Assembly (NCBI RefSeq): GCF_021533215.1 | Contig: NZ_JAJNKA010000004.1 | Span: 372,001 to 436,000, forward strand | Reading direction: 5' to 3' | DNA: 64,000 nucleotides | Origin: Portibacter lacus | GTDB taxonomy: Bacteria > Bacteroidota > Bacteroidia > Chitinophagales > Saprospiraceae | In this document: piece after piece, positions 34,515-44,052 of the stretch | How the letters are laid out: every line of letters begins with the position of its first letter | Numbering within the stretch: the first letter of the stretch is position 1 | Program-made: the position numbers and the translations under genes | The notes under the pieces: model-generated | Seen by the model: the letters and a program-made list of their open reading frames with translations, nothing else | What the model was told of the DNA's origin: nothing | Database searches by the model: none

Positions 34515-35714
34515 ATGCAGATTATTTCCAGCAAGAAGAAGAATAAGGTGTTGAAATCGATGATTAAAATTCTGGACAGTAACAGAGCGAAGATTATCGA
34601 AGCTAACAAAAAAGATCTTGATTTATATGACCCTACAGATAGAGCGATGTATGATCGTCTGATCGTAGATGATTATAAAATTGACACCATGATTAAGGCC
34701 GTTAAAGAGGTCAAAGATCAAGAAGATCCTGTGGACAAAATAATCTCCGAGATAGAACTGGAAAATGGCTTAAAGATTCAGAACAAAACCGCTCCATTCG
34801 GGACAATCATGATTATCTATGAATCTAGACCTGATGTGACCATAGAAGCGGCTGTGCTTGCCTTCAAGGCTAATAGTAAAATCCTTCTAAAAGGTGGAAA
34901 AGAAGCCATTAATTCTAATTTGGTTTTGGTGGAATGCTGGCATGAAGCCTTGGAAAAGCATGATCTGCCTACAGACCTCATTACATTCTTGAACATGAAT
35001 CGTATTCAAACTCAAGAATTCCTCATTGCTCCGACAGAAAAACTTGACTTGATCGTTCCTAGAGGTGGCGAGAAACTCATCGCATTTGTGAAGGAACATG
35101 CTAAGTGTGCAGTTCTAATTAGTGGTCGAGGAAATAACTTCATGTATATACATGATGATGCGGAATGGGAAAAAACCATTGAGGTGATGCTCAATGCAAA
35201 GACGCAGAAAATTTCAGCTTGCAATGCTTTAGACAAGATTCTAATTAATAAAAACATTGACCAATATTCATCAAAAATTCAAAACCTAAGGCAGATATTC
35301 ATGACCAATAAGGTTGAACTTGCGATGCATTCTAGTTTAGCAGATGTAGTGCCTTCTGGAAACTCATTCGAAAAAGAAGAAGTATGGGAGGAGGAATTTT
35401 TGTCAATGAAAGCCATGATTGGAGCAGTTGAGTCTATAGATGAAGCAATAGAGATGATCAATATGTATTCAGGTGGTCATTCCTCTATCATCATGACTGA
35501 AAAGACGAAAGCTGCCAAAAAATTTATGGAGCAGGTGGACAGTGCAGCAGTTTATCATAATGCTTCCACCCGATTTACGGATGGAGGCCAAATGGGCGTC
35601 GGTGCGGAACTAGCAATTAGTACTGATAAATTACACCATAGAGGTCCACTAGGACTGGAGCAATTGGTAACAAATAAATACTATGTTTTCGGAGATGGTC
35701 ATGTGAGAGATTAG
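34515..35714 (+). CDS. proA: Gamma-glutamyl phosphate reductase
   Basis: Second step of proline synthesis: reduces glutamyl 5-phosphate to glutamate 5-semialdehyde with NADPH. Aldehyde dehydrogenase fold; typical ProA segments are PFGTIMIIYESRPDVTIEAA, LKGGKEAINSN, LDLIVPRGGEKLIAFV, the catalytic Cys in KISACNALDKILIN and the C-terminal GGQMGVGAELAIST. I placed the start at the ATG at 34515 (MQIISSKKKN); the TTG six bases earlier adds two residues. The usual partner proB is not adjacent, which is normal in some Bacteroidota only when they lie apart. 399 aa is as expected. Confidence 0.94.
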   Translation: MQIISSKKKNKVLKSMIKILDSNRAKIIEANKKDLDLYDPTDRAMYDRLIVDDYKIDTMIKAVKEVKDQEDPVDKIISEIELENGLKIQNKTAPFGTIMIIYESRPDVTIEAAVLAFKANSKILLKGGKEAINSNLVLVECWHEALEKHDLPTDLITFLNMNRIQTQEFLIAPTEKLDLIVPRGGEKLIAFVKEHAKCAVLISGRGNNFMYIHDDAEWEKTIEVMLNAKTQKISACNALDKILINKNIDQYSSKIQNLRQIFMTNKVELAMHSSLADVVPSGNSFEKEEVWEEEFLSMKAMIGAVESIDEAIEMINMYSGGHSSIIMTEKTKAAKKFMEQVDSAAVYHNASTRFTDGGQMGVGAELAISTDKLHHRGPLGLEQLVTNKYYVFGDGHVRD

Positions 35715-35840
35715 TTTTGATGGATTAACCTTTTCATTCACAGTTTCACTGAATGTGATTTCAATAGATATGAAAACTCATGGTTGTGAACCGGATTTTG
35801 ATTTATTTTGAGAAGTATTCAGGATTGATGTCGTTTATAA

Positions 35841-35871
35841 TTTGAATACGAATCTAAATTAAACATCTTTG
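35841..35871 (+). promoter_or_regulatory. Bacteroidota-type promoter upstream of waaA
   Basis: TTTG (35841-35844), 19-nt spacer, CATCTTTG (35864-35871), which matches TAnnTTTG at seven of eight positions. It would start transcription about 100 bp before the waaA ATG. Confidence 0.55.
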
Positions 35872-35977
35872 CAATATTAGTTTTTTTTCATGTATTCGAT
35901 GAAAAATTCTTCATGATGACGGGAAACTATGTTAATGAATTGCACAACATATTTTTCACTAAAGCATTAGAAACTCT

Positions 35978-37198
35978 ATGACTAGAGTTCTTTACGTCAT
36001 TTTTATTCGGTTGTTTATAATAGGTATTCACATTGATGCCATATTTAATCGAAAATCTAAACTTGCTGTTCGAGGCAGAGCGAAGCCTATTAATTTATCT
36101 CCGAAATTAAAAAAAAGGGTCTGGATACATTGTGCTTCCTTAGGTGAATACGAACAAGCAAGGCCGATAATAGAAAAATTAAGCCAGTCTGGAATGGAAA
36201 TCATTCTAAGCTTTTTTTCTCCTTCAGGATACGAACCTAAGCAATACGATACGGTGGCCGATTACGTTTGCTACATGCCATTTGATACTTCTAACAATGC
36301 CCGAAAATTCCTAAAAGCGACTGATCCTGACTTGATTATATTTATCAAGTACGAATTTTGGTGGAATTTTATAAGAATTATTTTAGCTGCTAAAATTCCT
36401 TTAATCTTCGTTTCTGTAGCCCTTCGTGAGCAACATTATTTATTCCGAAATTTGGCACAACCTTTTCTGAATCTGCTAAGGAAAACGGACCACTTATTTT
36501 TAATAGACACTGCCTCGTATGCACTGCTTGAACAAAAAGGATTTAAGAATATCACATTGGCAGGAGATACAAGAGTGGAAAGTATATACAACCAAAAAAT
36601 GCTGGACGTTGAGAATAAGATATTTGAAGAATTCTCTAGAGATTCAGAAGTTTTAGTTTTCGGGAGCAGTTACCCGATAGAACACGAGGAAATCGTTAAA
36701 ATATTTGACGATATAACTGAATACCAACGGATTATCATCTTTCCGCATAATATTGACCAAAAGGAGATCTTCGAGCTTAAAGATCAATTAGGAAAACAAT
36801 GTATTATCTATTCCAGCATAAAAGCAATTCCTGTATTTTCAGGTTATGACATTCTTATCGTAGATGAAATAGGCTTATTAAAAGATGCATACAGATATGC
36901 TTCAATGGTATATATCGGTGGTGGATTCACTCATGGCTTGCATAATATATTAGAACCTTTTGTGTATAAGTTACCGCTAATATTCGGGCCTAAATATGAA
37001 AAATTTCCTGAAGCTAGGTATCTTTCAAAGCAAAGATTTGTCAAGGTAATTTCCAGTGTTCATGATTTAGAAGAAGCTGTAAATACACTACGAGAAGGAG
37101 ATTTTCAGTTAGAAATTGAAAAAATATATTCTGTTATATTTGAAGAAAATGGAAGTGCTTCCAGAGATATTATCAGATACATTAAAAATGAATTATGA
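35978..37198 (+). CDS. waaA: 3-deoxy-D-manno-octulosonic acid (Kdo) transferase
   Basis: Adds Kdo from CMP-Kdo to the lipid A precursor at the inner membrane. 406 aa with an N-terminal membrane-associated helix (VLYVIFIRLFIIGIHIDAIF) and a GT-B fold: WIHCASLGEYEQARPIIEKL (first domain, with the conserved acidic residue), KYEFWWNFI, FGSSYPIEHEE and GGGFTHGLHNILEP in the nucleotide-sugar half. These are the family's standard landmarks. The 3' end overlaps the heptose kinase gene by 4 nt (ATGA), joining two inner-core LPS steps in one message. Confidence 0.93.
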   Translation: MTRVLYVIFIRLFIIGIHIDAIFNRKSKLAVRGRAKPINLSPKLKKRVWIHCASLGEYEQARPIIEKLSQSGMEIILSFFSPSGYEPKQYDTVADYVCYMPFDTSNNARKFLKATDPDLIIFIKYEFWWNFIRIILAAKIPLIFVSVALREQHYLFRNLAQPFLNLLRKTDHLFLIDTASYALLEQKGFKNITLAGDTRVESIYNQKMLDVENKIFEEFSRDSEVLVFGSSYPIEHEEIVKIFDDITEYQRIIIFPHNIDQKEIFELKDQLGKQCIIYSSIKAIPVFSGYDILIVDEIGLLKDAYRYASMVYIGGGFTHGLHNILEPFVYKLPLIFGPKYEKFPEARYLSKQRFVKVISSVHDLEEAVNTLREGDFQLEIEKIYSVIFEENGSASRDIIRYIKNEL

Positions 37199-38184
37199 AT
37201 GTAGAGCGAATAAATGAGTTATTATCATTTGATGATGTGCACGTACTCGTTTTAGGAGATGTAATGTTAGATGAATACATATTAGGGAGTGCGACGAGAA
37301 TCTCTCCTGAAGCACCTGTACCAGTGGTAAGTTTATCTGAAAAAGTTCATCGGCTGGGAGGAGCCGCTAACGTTGCGATGAATACACAAAGTCTTGGAGC
37401 TCATACATCATTAATCGGCCTAATAGGAAATGACGATTATGGAAAGATCATCACGGGTCTAACCAAAGATCGGAAAGGTATGCAAACCTTTCTAGTGAAT
37501 GATCACTCGAGACGGACTACATGCAAAACCAGAATTTTGGCCTCGAATCAGAATCTTCTTCGGGTCGATAACGAAGATACACATCCTATAGACTCAGAAA
37601 TTGTTACCAAGATCATCAAAATGGTCAAGTTTCTGAATCATGAAAGACCAATTGACATCATTATTCTGCAAGATTATAATAAAGGATTATTTAGTCCTGA
37701 GATGATCGAGGCGATTATAGCATGGGCTAAAGAAAATAAAGTAAAAACGGCACTAGATCCTAAGCAAGAGAATATCGAATACTTTAAAGGAGTAGATATT
37801 TTCAAGCCTAATCTGAAGGAATTAAGAAATTTTCTAGGTCATGAGGTTAAAGTCGAATCTAAAGCACTTCGTCAATCGTGTGTAGAGGTTTTCGATCAAA
37901 TGGATTGCGATATGGTGTTACTAACGTTAAGCGCAGATGGTGTTTTCGTAAGTACGGAAGAAGATCATCACTGGGAATCTACTAGTGTCCAATCCATAGT
38001 CGACGTAAGTGGAGCTGGTGATACGGTGATTAGTCTTGTCAGTCTTCTTTATGCCAATGGAGATGCTAGCATTAGCGAAATAGGTCAACTTGCCAATCTA
38101 GGCGGGGCTGCAGTCTGTAAAATCCCAGGTGTGGGGGTCGTCGATAAGAAGATGATTGCAAATGTTACTAAAAACATGAAATAG
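37195..38184 (+). CDS. hldA: D-glycero-beta-D-manno-heptose 7-phosphate kinase (single-domain HldE N-half)
   Basis: PfkB/ribokinase-family kinase that phosphorylates heptose 7-phosphate at C1 in ADP-heptose synthesis. VLVLGDVMLDEYILGSATRI, SPEAPVPVV, LGGAANVAMNTQSLGA and the catalytic DVSGAGDTVISL match the kinase half of HldE. At 329 aa there is no C-terminal cytidylyltransferase-like domain, so the nucleotidyltransferase must be a separate gene outside the window. Coupled to waaA by a 4-nt overlap. A plain sugar kinase is the alternative, but the SPEAPVPVV signature and LPS neighbour favour heptose. Confidence 0.88.
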   Translation: MNVERINELLSFDDVHVLVLGDVMLDEYILGSATRISPEAPVPVVSLSEKVHRLGGAANVAMNTQSLGAHTSLIGLIGNDDYGKIITGLTKDRKGMQTFLVNDHSRRTTCKTRILASNQNLLRVDNEDTHPIDSEIVTKIIKMVKFLNHERPIDIIILQDYNKGLFSPEMIEAIIAWAKENKVKTALDPKQENIEYFKGVDIFKPNLKELRNFLGHEVKVESKALRQSCVEVFDQMDCDMVLLTLSADGVFVSTEEDHHWESTSVQSIVDVSGAGDTVISLVSLLYANGDASISEIGQLANLGGAAVCKIPGVGVVDKKMIANVTKNMK

Positions 38185-38230
38185 CGGTAAAAAGGTTATC
38201 TAGTCGACTATTTATAAATATAAAAGTTAT

Positions 38231-38238
38231 TATATTTG
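38231..38238 (+). promoter_or_regulatory. Perfect -7 box upstream of the T9SS protein
   Basis: TATATTTG matches TAnnTTTG exactly, 47 bp before the ATG at 38286, in an AT-rich leader. No convincing TTG -33 element at the usual distance. Confidence 0.45.
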
Positions 38239-38285
38239 AATTTAATACAAAATTATTAATTTTTTAATATTAAATAAATCTTTAT

Positions 38286-40163
38286 ATGAATAGTAAATTT
38301 ACACTTACTTTATTAGTAGTGCTATGCGTATCGTTAGGTATGTCAGCACAAGATGTTCTTTGGGGTGGTCCTGGAGATCCAAATGGAGAATTCGATGGAG
38401 GACTAAACGACTGGACTGTGGTTGCTCTTTCTTCTCTAAATGCAGACTCTACTGCTAATGCGTTATGGGTATGGGATGAAGATGCAATACCAAATGAAGG
38501 TGCGTATGGAGGTAATAACACGGTTATATTATCTCCTTCTGCGGCAAATGGCGCAGCCTACTTTGATTCTGACTTTTTAGATAATGGCGGTGTTGCTGGT
38601 GCTTTTGGTGCTGGACCTGCGCCTTCACCACAGACAAGTGAATTGATTTCACCAGTGATCGATCTTTCAGGTGAAGATGCAGTTGCGTTATCTTTTTACC
38701 AAAAATTTAGAGATTTTGATGCTTCTGTGTCAGTTCTTGTATCTAATGACGGAGGTACAACATTTACCTCATTTCCTGTTTCTGCAATCAACTCAAATAC
38801 AGAGTTTAAAGTGATCAATATTTCTAGCGTTGCGGGAGGTGCAAGCGAAGTTGTTATTAAATTCAACTGGACAGGTGATTACTACTACTGGATGATTGAT
38901 GATGTTGCGGTAACTAAATTGCCTGGAAATGATTTAGCTATGAATGATGATAATGCGAGTCCTTTTTATACTCCCCATTCTGCAATTGCTCCTGCTTGTG
39001 CTTTTGAAGTAGATACTTTCTCTTTTAGTACAGTTGTTTCAAATATAGGTGCAGATACTGCTACTACCTTAGTTTACAGAGTAGATGTAGTAGAAAATGA
39101 ATCTGGAACAGTAATTTATTCAGATAGTTTGGTTTTGGCTGATTTCGCTCCAGGCATAAATGATAGCACTTTAAATCTAGTAAACTCTTGGGCACCTGAA
39201 GGCCTTGATGATATTGTTTACCGAATAGATCATACTGTTTATAATGCAGATAATTTAGATGATTTTAATGGGACAGATAACACAGTCTCTCATTTTTTCA
39301 TCGTTGATGAATCCTTATTTTCTAAGGAATACAATGGAAGAGGAAATATTGGAACATGGAATGATGGTGGTTTTTATGCTATAGGTGTTTTTTACCAATT
39401 TGGACTTAATTGTATGGAAAACTACACGGTTAGCTCAATAAATTATGCAGTAGGACAAGTAGGAGCTGATTCAGAGCCTCTAATTGGGCGTCCAGTAGAA
39501 TTTTGGTTATGGAAACTTACAACACCTCTTGATAGTTTTGATTCCACTACAAATTATGAAGAAGACATCGCTACTATAAGCCATCCTTCTATGGAATTCA
39601 TAGCATTCTCACAAGATGCAATAGATGAAGCTGATGCTGCTGCTGATATTATTGTTTCAGATGAGCCTTTCTTAAATGATGAAGCAGATGAGACGACACC
39701 TATCTTTGAAGCTGGTGAAACATATGCCTTATTTGCTCATTGGGGAACACAAGGTTCAACTTCTCCACTACACTTGTTTGCTACAGATGTAAATACAGGT
39801 ACAGACTTATTTTATTCTGATGGATGGTTTGGTGGATTTACAGGTTCTAAATCTGCACCAATTCTTAGATTACAACTTGAGTTATCTTCGTCTATTGATG
39901 AATTAGAATTAAGTAGTAATGCTTTAAAAGTATACCCTAACCCAGCGACAAGCTTACTTAATGTTGAATTAAACTTAGAGAACAGCTCTAATGCAACCAT
40001 TACAATTGCTGATATCACTGGAAAAGTAATTTCTTACCAGAATCTTTCTAACGTACAAAGAGATGTTGTTACTTTAGATGTTTCAACTTATGTTTCAGGT
40101 ACATACCTTGCAAGAGTTGCAACTGAAGAAGGAACTAAAACAGTTAAGTTTATTGTAGATTAA
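38286..40163 (+). CDS. Secreted T9SS type A protein of unknown function
   Basis: 625 aa. Signal peptide MNSKFTLTLLVVLCVSLGMS before AQ; the mature protein is acidic and poor in Lys. Residues about 100-220 form a jelly-roll or MAM-like beta-sandwich (SPVIDLSGEDAVALSFYQKF, WTGDYYYWMIDDV), and a CARDB-like segment on paired interval differences follows (FSTVVSNIGADTATTLVYRV). The final 75 residues (ALKVYPNPATSLLNVELNLE to TKTVKFIVD) are a clear type A sorting domain. It is secreted through T9SS, presumably to the surface. The ligand or function is unknown. Own promoter-like box and own terminator, so monocistronic. Confidence 0.88.
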   Translation: MNSKFTLTLLVVLCVSLGMSAQDVLWGGPGDPNGEFDGGLNDWTVVALSSLNADSTANALWVWDEDAIPNEGAYGGNNTVILSPSAANGAAYFDSDFLDNGGVAGAFGAGPAPSPQTSELISPVIDLSGEDAVALSFYQKFRDFDASVSVLVSNDGGTTFTSFPVSAINSNTEFKVINISSVAGGASEVVIKFNWTGDYYYWMIDDVAVTKLPGNDLAMNDDNASPFYTPHSAIAPACAFEVDTFSFSTVVSNIGADTATTLVYRVDVVENESGTVIYSDSLVLADFAPGINDSTLNLVNSWAPEGLDDIVYRIDHTVYNADNLDDFNGTDNTVSHFFIVDESLFSKEYNGRGNIGTWNDGGFYAIGVFYQFGLNCMENYTVSSINYAVGQVGADSEPLIGRPVEFWLWKLTTPLDSFDSTTNYEEDIATISHPSMEFIAFSQDAIDEADAAADIIVSDEPFLNDEADETTPIFEAGETYALFAHWGTQGSTSPLHLFATDVNTGTDLFYSDGWFGGFTGSKSAPILRLQLELSSSIDELELSSNALKVYPNPATSLLNVELNLENSSNATITIADITGKVISYQNLSNVQRDVVTLDVSTYVSGTYLARVATEEGTKTVKFIVD

Positions 40164-40186
40164 TCTACCATAAACCATAAAATATT

Positions 40187-40224
40187 AGAGGCTTGTACTG
40201 ATAAAGTTCAAGCCTCTTTTTTTT
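40187..40224 (+). terminator. Rho-independent terminator
   Basis: AGAGGCTTG (40187-40195) pairs with CAAGCCTCT (40209-40217) and runs into T8 ending at 40224, directly after the T9SS protein gene. Confidence 0.92.
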
Positions 40225-40271
40225 CCTATTTATTCAATCTCTTGCATAGCTTAACTAGCTAACTTCATTCC

Positions 40272-40730
40272 TTAATTATAACTCTTTACACATTTCTGAA
40301 ACCAATGAACCATTTCTGCTCGCTCTTCAGTAGTTAGCCTTGCCTCAGGATGTGTTAACTGAAATGACTTTATAGGCATCCATTTTTCTTCTACATATTC
40401 TACGCATTCTTCAAACTTATGCTTCGATTTCTTGTCATTATAAGTGGCAAATTCCGAAAAATTAAGATGTTTTCTCGCTTCCTCAATATGTCCTTTCATC
40501 CACCACCCTACTGGTTGTATTCTCGTATACCAAGGATAATCTGTTTCATAGGAATGACAGTCATAACAAGCGTCTTTGATTTTTATAATTAAACCATCAC
40601 TTGCTCCGAATTTAGCAAATATTTCTTGTAATGGATCTGGCTCTGGATTAGTTGTTTCTATAGGAAAGAATTGAATTATGACTAATGAAGCAAGTGCTAT
40701 CCAACCTATTATCTTTAATTTCTTTTTCAT
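40272..40730 (-). CDS. Haem-binding domain protein
   Basis: 152 aa with one N-terminal membrane helix (MKKKLKIIGWIALASLVIIQ) and a periplasmic domain holding a single c-type haem motif, CYDCHS (Cys55, Cys58, His59), followed by YPWYTRIQPVGWWMKGHIEE, the signature of the small haem-binding domain family found in Bacteroidota. The Met/His sixth ligand is not obvious. Likely an electron carrier or sensor at the membrane. The promoter side faces the helicase gene, which lies upstream on the same strand separated by 185 bp. Confidence 0.85.
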   Translation of the reverse strand: MKKKLKIIGWIALASLVIIQFFPIETTNPEPDPLQEIFAKFGASDGLIIKIKDACYDCHSYETDYPWYTRIQPVGWWMKGHIEEARKHLNFSEFATYNDKKSKHKFEECVEYVEEKWMPIKSFQLTHPEARLTTEERAEMVHWFQKCVKSYN

Positions 40731-40883
40731 AATCTTTTATAATTTCTGATTTCGAATTCTACTAAAGATAGAAAAATGATTTAGTTTTTTTTATTCCATT
40801 TCTGAATGCCGTTTTCCAGTTCCGTTTTTAAGTTGCCGGTTGCCGAACTGAACAAAATTTATTTCTACTCTCTTTGCAAAGCA

Positions 40884-40918
40884 CAACTCACGACTCACGA
40901 CTCAAGACTCACGACTCA
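40884..40918 (-). repeat. Five heptamer repeats starting in the helicase stop codon
   Basis: In gene sense the units are TGAGTCG, TGAGTCT, TGAGTCG, TGAGTCG and TGAGTTG. The first TGA (40918-40916) is the stop codon of the helicase gene. The same repeat family flanks the genes near 60.6-61.4 kb. Confidence 0.9.
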
Positions 40919-42802
40919 ATACGTCATAAATTCCCAAGCACTTTTGTAATTCCCCACTTCCTCTACGTGCTTGATCAGATCTGAAAAAAGCTCATTATTT
41001 GATAAGGTTGCGAAATCACCTACCATCACTAATTTCTTCTTCGCTCTCGTCATTGCAACATTTAAGCGCCTAGCATCCTTCAAAAATCCAATCTCATTAT
41101 TAGTATTCGAACGTACTAACGAAATGCAGATAACATCCTTCTCTTGACCTTGAAAACCATCGATCGTATCCACTTGAATATCCCACTTTTTCAAATCAAC
41201 ATCTTCAGCAATTTGAGCTCTTATTAACCTTACTTGTTCGGCGTATGGACTGATTATACCAATGCTCGAACCAGCCATTTTCTCCGTTTGTGTTAAGAGA
41301 AATTCGCGTAGTATAAAGTATTCTCCTTCATTCGATAGAGACCTTGTCTTATAATTAAAATCTTCATCGAAACCACAACCGCTCGTATCTATTAGAACAA
41401 GTGGTTCTGGGTCATTCGGCAACGTCCATGAAGCTACTTTCTCACCAGAAATCAATCGATCTTCATAGAATTTCACATTGGAAAAAGAAAGGATTTTATC
41501 ATTCATTCTATACTGAACATTCAGCAAAAAACTATGGGCAATGTGATCAGCTAATCTGTGAAGCAATGTATCTTCTAAGCCTAATTCGATTGCTTTTCGA
41601 CTCTTAACCGTCGGTGCTAATTGCAAGTGATCTCCTACTAGTATCACTCTCTTAGCTCTCAAGATCGCGTTCCAGCATTCTGGTTCTAACGCCTGAGAAG
41701 CTTCATCAATTATAACTGTTTCGAAATTTAATCCATCTAGCACTTTATGCTCTATTCCTATAAGTGTAGCTGCAATAACTTCTGCGTCCATGACGATATT
41801 ATCCACTAAGCGATCTTCTAAATCTCTCGCCCACTTCCTGAGCTCTTTTGCTTCTTGGTACATCATAGATCGATTAGATCGCTCATCAGAACCAAACTTC
41901 CGCTTATACGTTCCAGCTATTCTCTTCGCCTCTTCAGCTTCTATTTTTACTTTTTTAATGTGAGACCAATCCGCATGATTTCTAGATTTTTCATCTAAAG
42001 TTAAGTGACCGATATTATCATCAATTCGCGTAATATTACCAAGTCGAAGTACTTTTACTTGCGCTTTATCCAAGCGATTAGCCAATAAATCGACCGCATT
42101 ATTAGATGGTGCACATACTAAGACCCGTTTTTCGTCTTTCAGAAGCGCTTTCACTAATGCAACTATTGTAGTCGTCTTCCCTGTTCCTGGAGGACCATGA
42201 ATAATAGAAATTCGATCGGTTTTTACGATCTCATTTACAGCAGTATTCTGTGCGTCATTAAGTGATGCTGAATGGTAATGAATATCCACATCACGCTTGT
42301 ACTTGAAAGGATTCAAACTACTCACCCCATCTCGTAACTCTTGATGTGGAATCGACTTCGTCTTTAGTAGTTGATTAATCGCATCTCGCATCACTCTATA
42401 AGGCTTTTCATCATAGCTTAACTCTAATGAAAACCACCCATTCTTCGGAAAGTCACCTAAATTTACATTGGAACTAGAAAGAATTACCCTGAACTCATTT
42501 CTCCTAGAAAAGGCTATACTCGCTTTATAAGTTTCTTCTCTACCTTCTATATGCAAAACACACGCTGATCCTACTCTAAATTTGTGTGATTGTTCTTTAT
42601 TCTTTGTTCTATAGAAAACAATTTCTACACGCTCTCCTATCGTATAATTAGATCGCTCCAGACTTAATGGGTAAAGCAGAATCCCAGATTTAATCTTCTC
42701 TTGACGCGAATCATTAGCTCTTAATTTAAGATAATACTTCTCTTCCTCTTCTCTCTCAGCTTCAATTGCTTGTAATAGTTTCAGGTAACGATTCTCTTCC
42801 AT
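40916..42802 (-). CDS. UPF1/IGHMBP2-like superfamily 1 helicase
   Basis: 628 aa ATP-dependent DNA/RNA helicase of the Upf1-like SF1B group. An N-terminal beta-barrel-like domain (1-175) precedes the motor: Walker A HGPPGTGKTTT (202-212), Walker B VIIDEASQALEP, motif III VGDHLQLAPTV, motif IV NVQYRMNDKI, motif V TIDGFQGQEKDVI and motif VI NVAMTRAKKKLVMVGD. Bacterial members are widespread; roles in repair or R-loop handling are assumed but untested. No signal peptide. The stop codon is the first three bases of a heptamer repeat run, which may provide its 3' UTR. Confidence 0.9.
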   Translation of the reverse strand: MEENRYLKLLQAIEAEREEEEKYYLKLRANDSRQEKIKSGILLYPLSLERSNYTIGERVEIVFYRTKNKEQSHKFRVGSACVLHIEGREETYKASIAFSRRNEFRVILSSSNVNLGDFPKNGWFSLELSYDEKPYRVMRDAINQLLKTKSIPHQELRDGVSSLNPFKYKRDVDIHYHSASLNDAQNTAVNEIVKTDRISIIHGPPGTGKTTTIVALVKALLKDEKRVLVCAPSNNAVDLLANRLDKAQVKVLRLGNITRIDDNIGHLTLDEKSRNHADWSHIKKVKIEAEEAKRIAGTYKRKFGSDERSNRSMMYQEAKELRKWARDLEDRLVDNIVMDAEVIAATLIGIEHKVLDGLNFETVIIDEASQALEPECWNAILRAKRVILVGDHLQLAPTVKSRKAIELGLEDTLLHRLADHIAHSFLLNVQYRMNDKILSFSNVKFYEDRLISGEKVASWTLPNDPEPLVLIDTSGCGFDEDFNYKTRSLSNEGEYFILREFLLTQTEKMAGSSIGIISPYAEQVRLIRAQIAEDVDLKKWDIQVDTIDGFQGQEKDVICISLVRSNTNNEIGFLKDARRLNVAMTRAKKKLVMVGDFATLSNNELFSDLIKHVEEVGNYKSAWEFMTY

Positions 42803-42913
42803 GGTGCAAATATATTATTTTGCTAGGATAGAATATATTAATTTGACTTCATCCTACAGAACTTGAAACAAAGATTTATATGGAGTTAACATTACTTCCT
42901 TATATTTATAGCT

Positions 42914-43963
42914 ATGAAAACACTGATTTTATTACTTATGACAACAATGACAATTTCAGCTCAGCGGGCTGTTGAACTGATCAACTATTGCAATATCATT
43001 GGCCACAGAGGAGCACCGGGATATGGCGGTGAAAATACACTTTGGGGTTTTCAGAAAGCTTTAGATCTAGGTGCGGATGGATTCGAATTAGATGTAATAC
43101 CGACTAAAGATGGGAAACTGATCGTAGGTCATGATTTCGACTTGAAGCGACTGTTAGGCAAGGAGCAATTAGATGAAATGTTTCCAGGTCGTGGTTATGA
43201 TGTAATAAATTACACACAAGCAGAGCTCCAAACCTTAAAAATTACATATCCGGAACCAGGTGGCGATCGATATGATTACAAGACCTTATCAGACGAGTAT
43301 AGAATGCCTACCCTCGGTGAATCCATAGATCTATTATTAACTAATAGAGCGGCTAAAACCAGAGAGGACTTAAAAATATACATTGAAATAAAAACTAAGA
43401 AGAACCATATGCACACCACTTCTCTAAATAAAATATCTGCCCAAGTGACCGCAGCATTAGAAAAAAGAGAATTGCTGACTGATGTCAATGTTTGGATTCA
43501 ATCTTTCGACTATGAAATGATGGATGTGATTGCAGTTAACCCAAAATTGAATAAAATCCCTAAAACTCAATTGGCTTTTGATAATATTTCAGAAATATCA
43601 AAATTTACAAAGAGCAGAAAGGCTAAGAAATACTTAAAGAAACAAATCTTAAATAGAAACTTACAGATGCTGCATGTATGGAAGGTGCCATCTAAGTATA
43701 TTTTAGAAAATAAAAAGGTAGCCTTTATACAAATTGCACGTGAAATGGGCATTCCTATCCATTTGTATACTTTCCGAGATCCTAACTTTCAAGGTGATTA
43801 TAAATCAATGGCTGCTTTAGGAGTGAAGGGATTTGAATCTAAAGAAGAAGAGTTAAAATACTTTATGCTAAAAGGCGTTGATGCAATCATGACGGATTAT
43901 GTTACTTCTGCGATTAACACTAGAACGGAATTATTAAATGAAGCTATAATTATTGAGAAATAA
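42914..43963 (+). CDS. Secreted glycerophosphodiester phosphodiesterase
   Basis: 349 aa with a short signal peptide (MKTLILLLMTTMTISA, cleavage before QR). GDPD TIM-barrel motifs are complete: IIGHRGAPGYGGENT with the first catalytic His, GADGFELDV with metal-binding Glu/Asp, and VGHDFDLKRL with the second His. It ends with the C-terminal IMTDYVT. Hydrolyses glycerophosphodiesters such as deacylated phospholipids in the periplasm to glycerol 3-phosphate and an alcohol. Single gene, divergent from the helicase, convergent with the DUF2911 gene. Confidence 0.9.
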   Translation: MKTLILLLMTTMTISAQRAVELINYCNIIGHRGAPGYGGENTLWGFQKALDLGADGFELDVIPTKDGKLIVGHDFDLKRLLGKEQLDEMFPGRGYDVINYTQAELQTLKITYPEPGGDRYDYKTLSDEYRMPTLGESIDLLLTNRAAKTREDLKIYIEIKTKKNHMHTTSLNKISAQVTAALEKRELLTDVNVWIQSFDYEMMDVIAVNPKLNKIPKTQLAFDNISEISKFTKSRKAKKYLKKQILNRNLQMLHVWKVPSKYILENKKVAFIQIAREMGIPIHLYTFRDPNFQGDYKSMAALGVKGFESKEEELKYFMLKGVDAIMTDYVTSAINTRTELLNEAIIIEK

Positions 43964-43992
43964 ATTGCAACATTAAACGAAATCACATTGAC

Positions 43993-44025
43993 CAAAAAAA
44001 AGACCCTATTCTTGCAAATAGGGTC
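43993..44025 (-). terminator. Rho-independent terminator of the DUF2911 gene
   Basis: GACCCTATT (44002-44010) pairs with AATAGGGTC (44017-44025); the run of A at 43993-44001 gives a T-tract on the minus strand. It may also stop transcripts of the convergent phosphodiesterase. Confidence 0.88.
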
Positions 44026-44052
44026 CGATTATTCTTAAGTCTTAAAAGTGGA

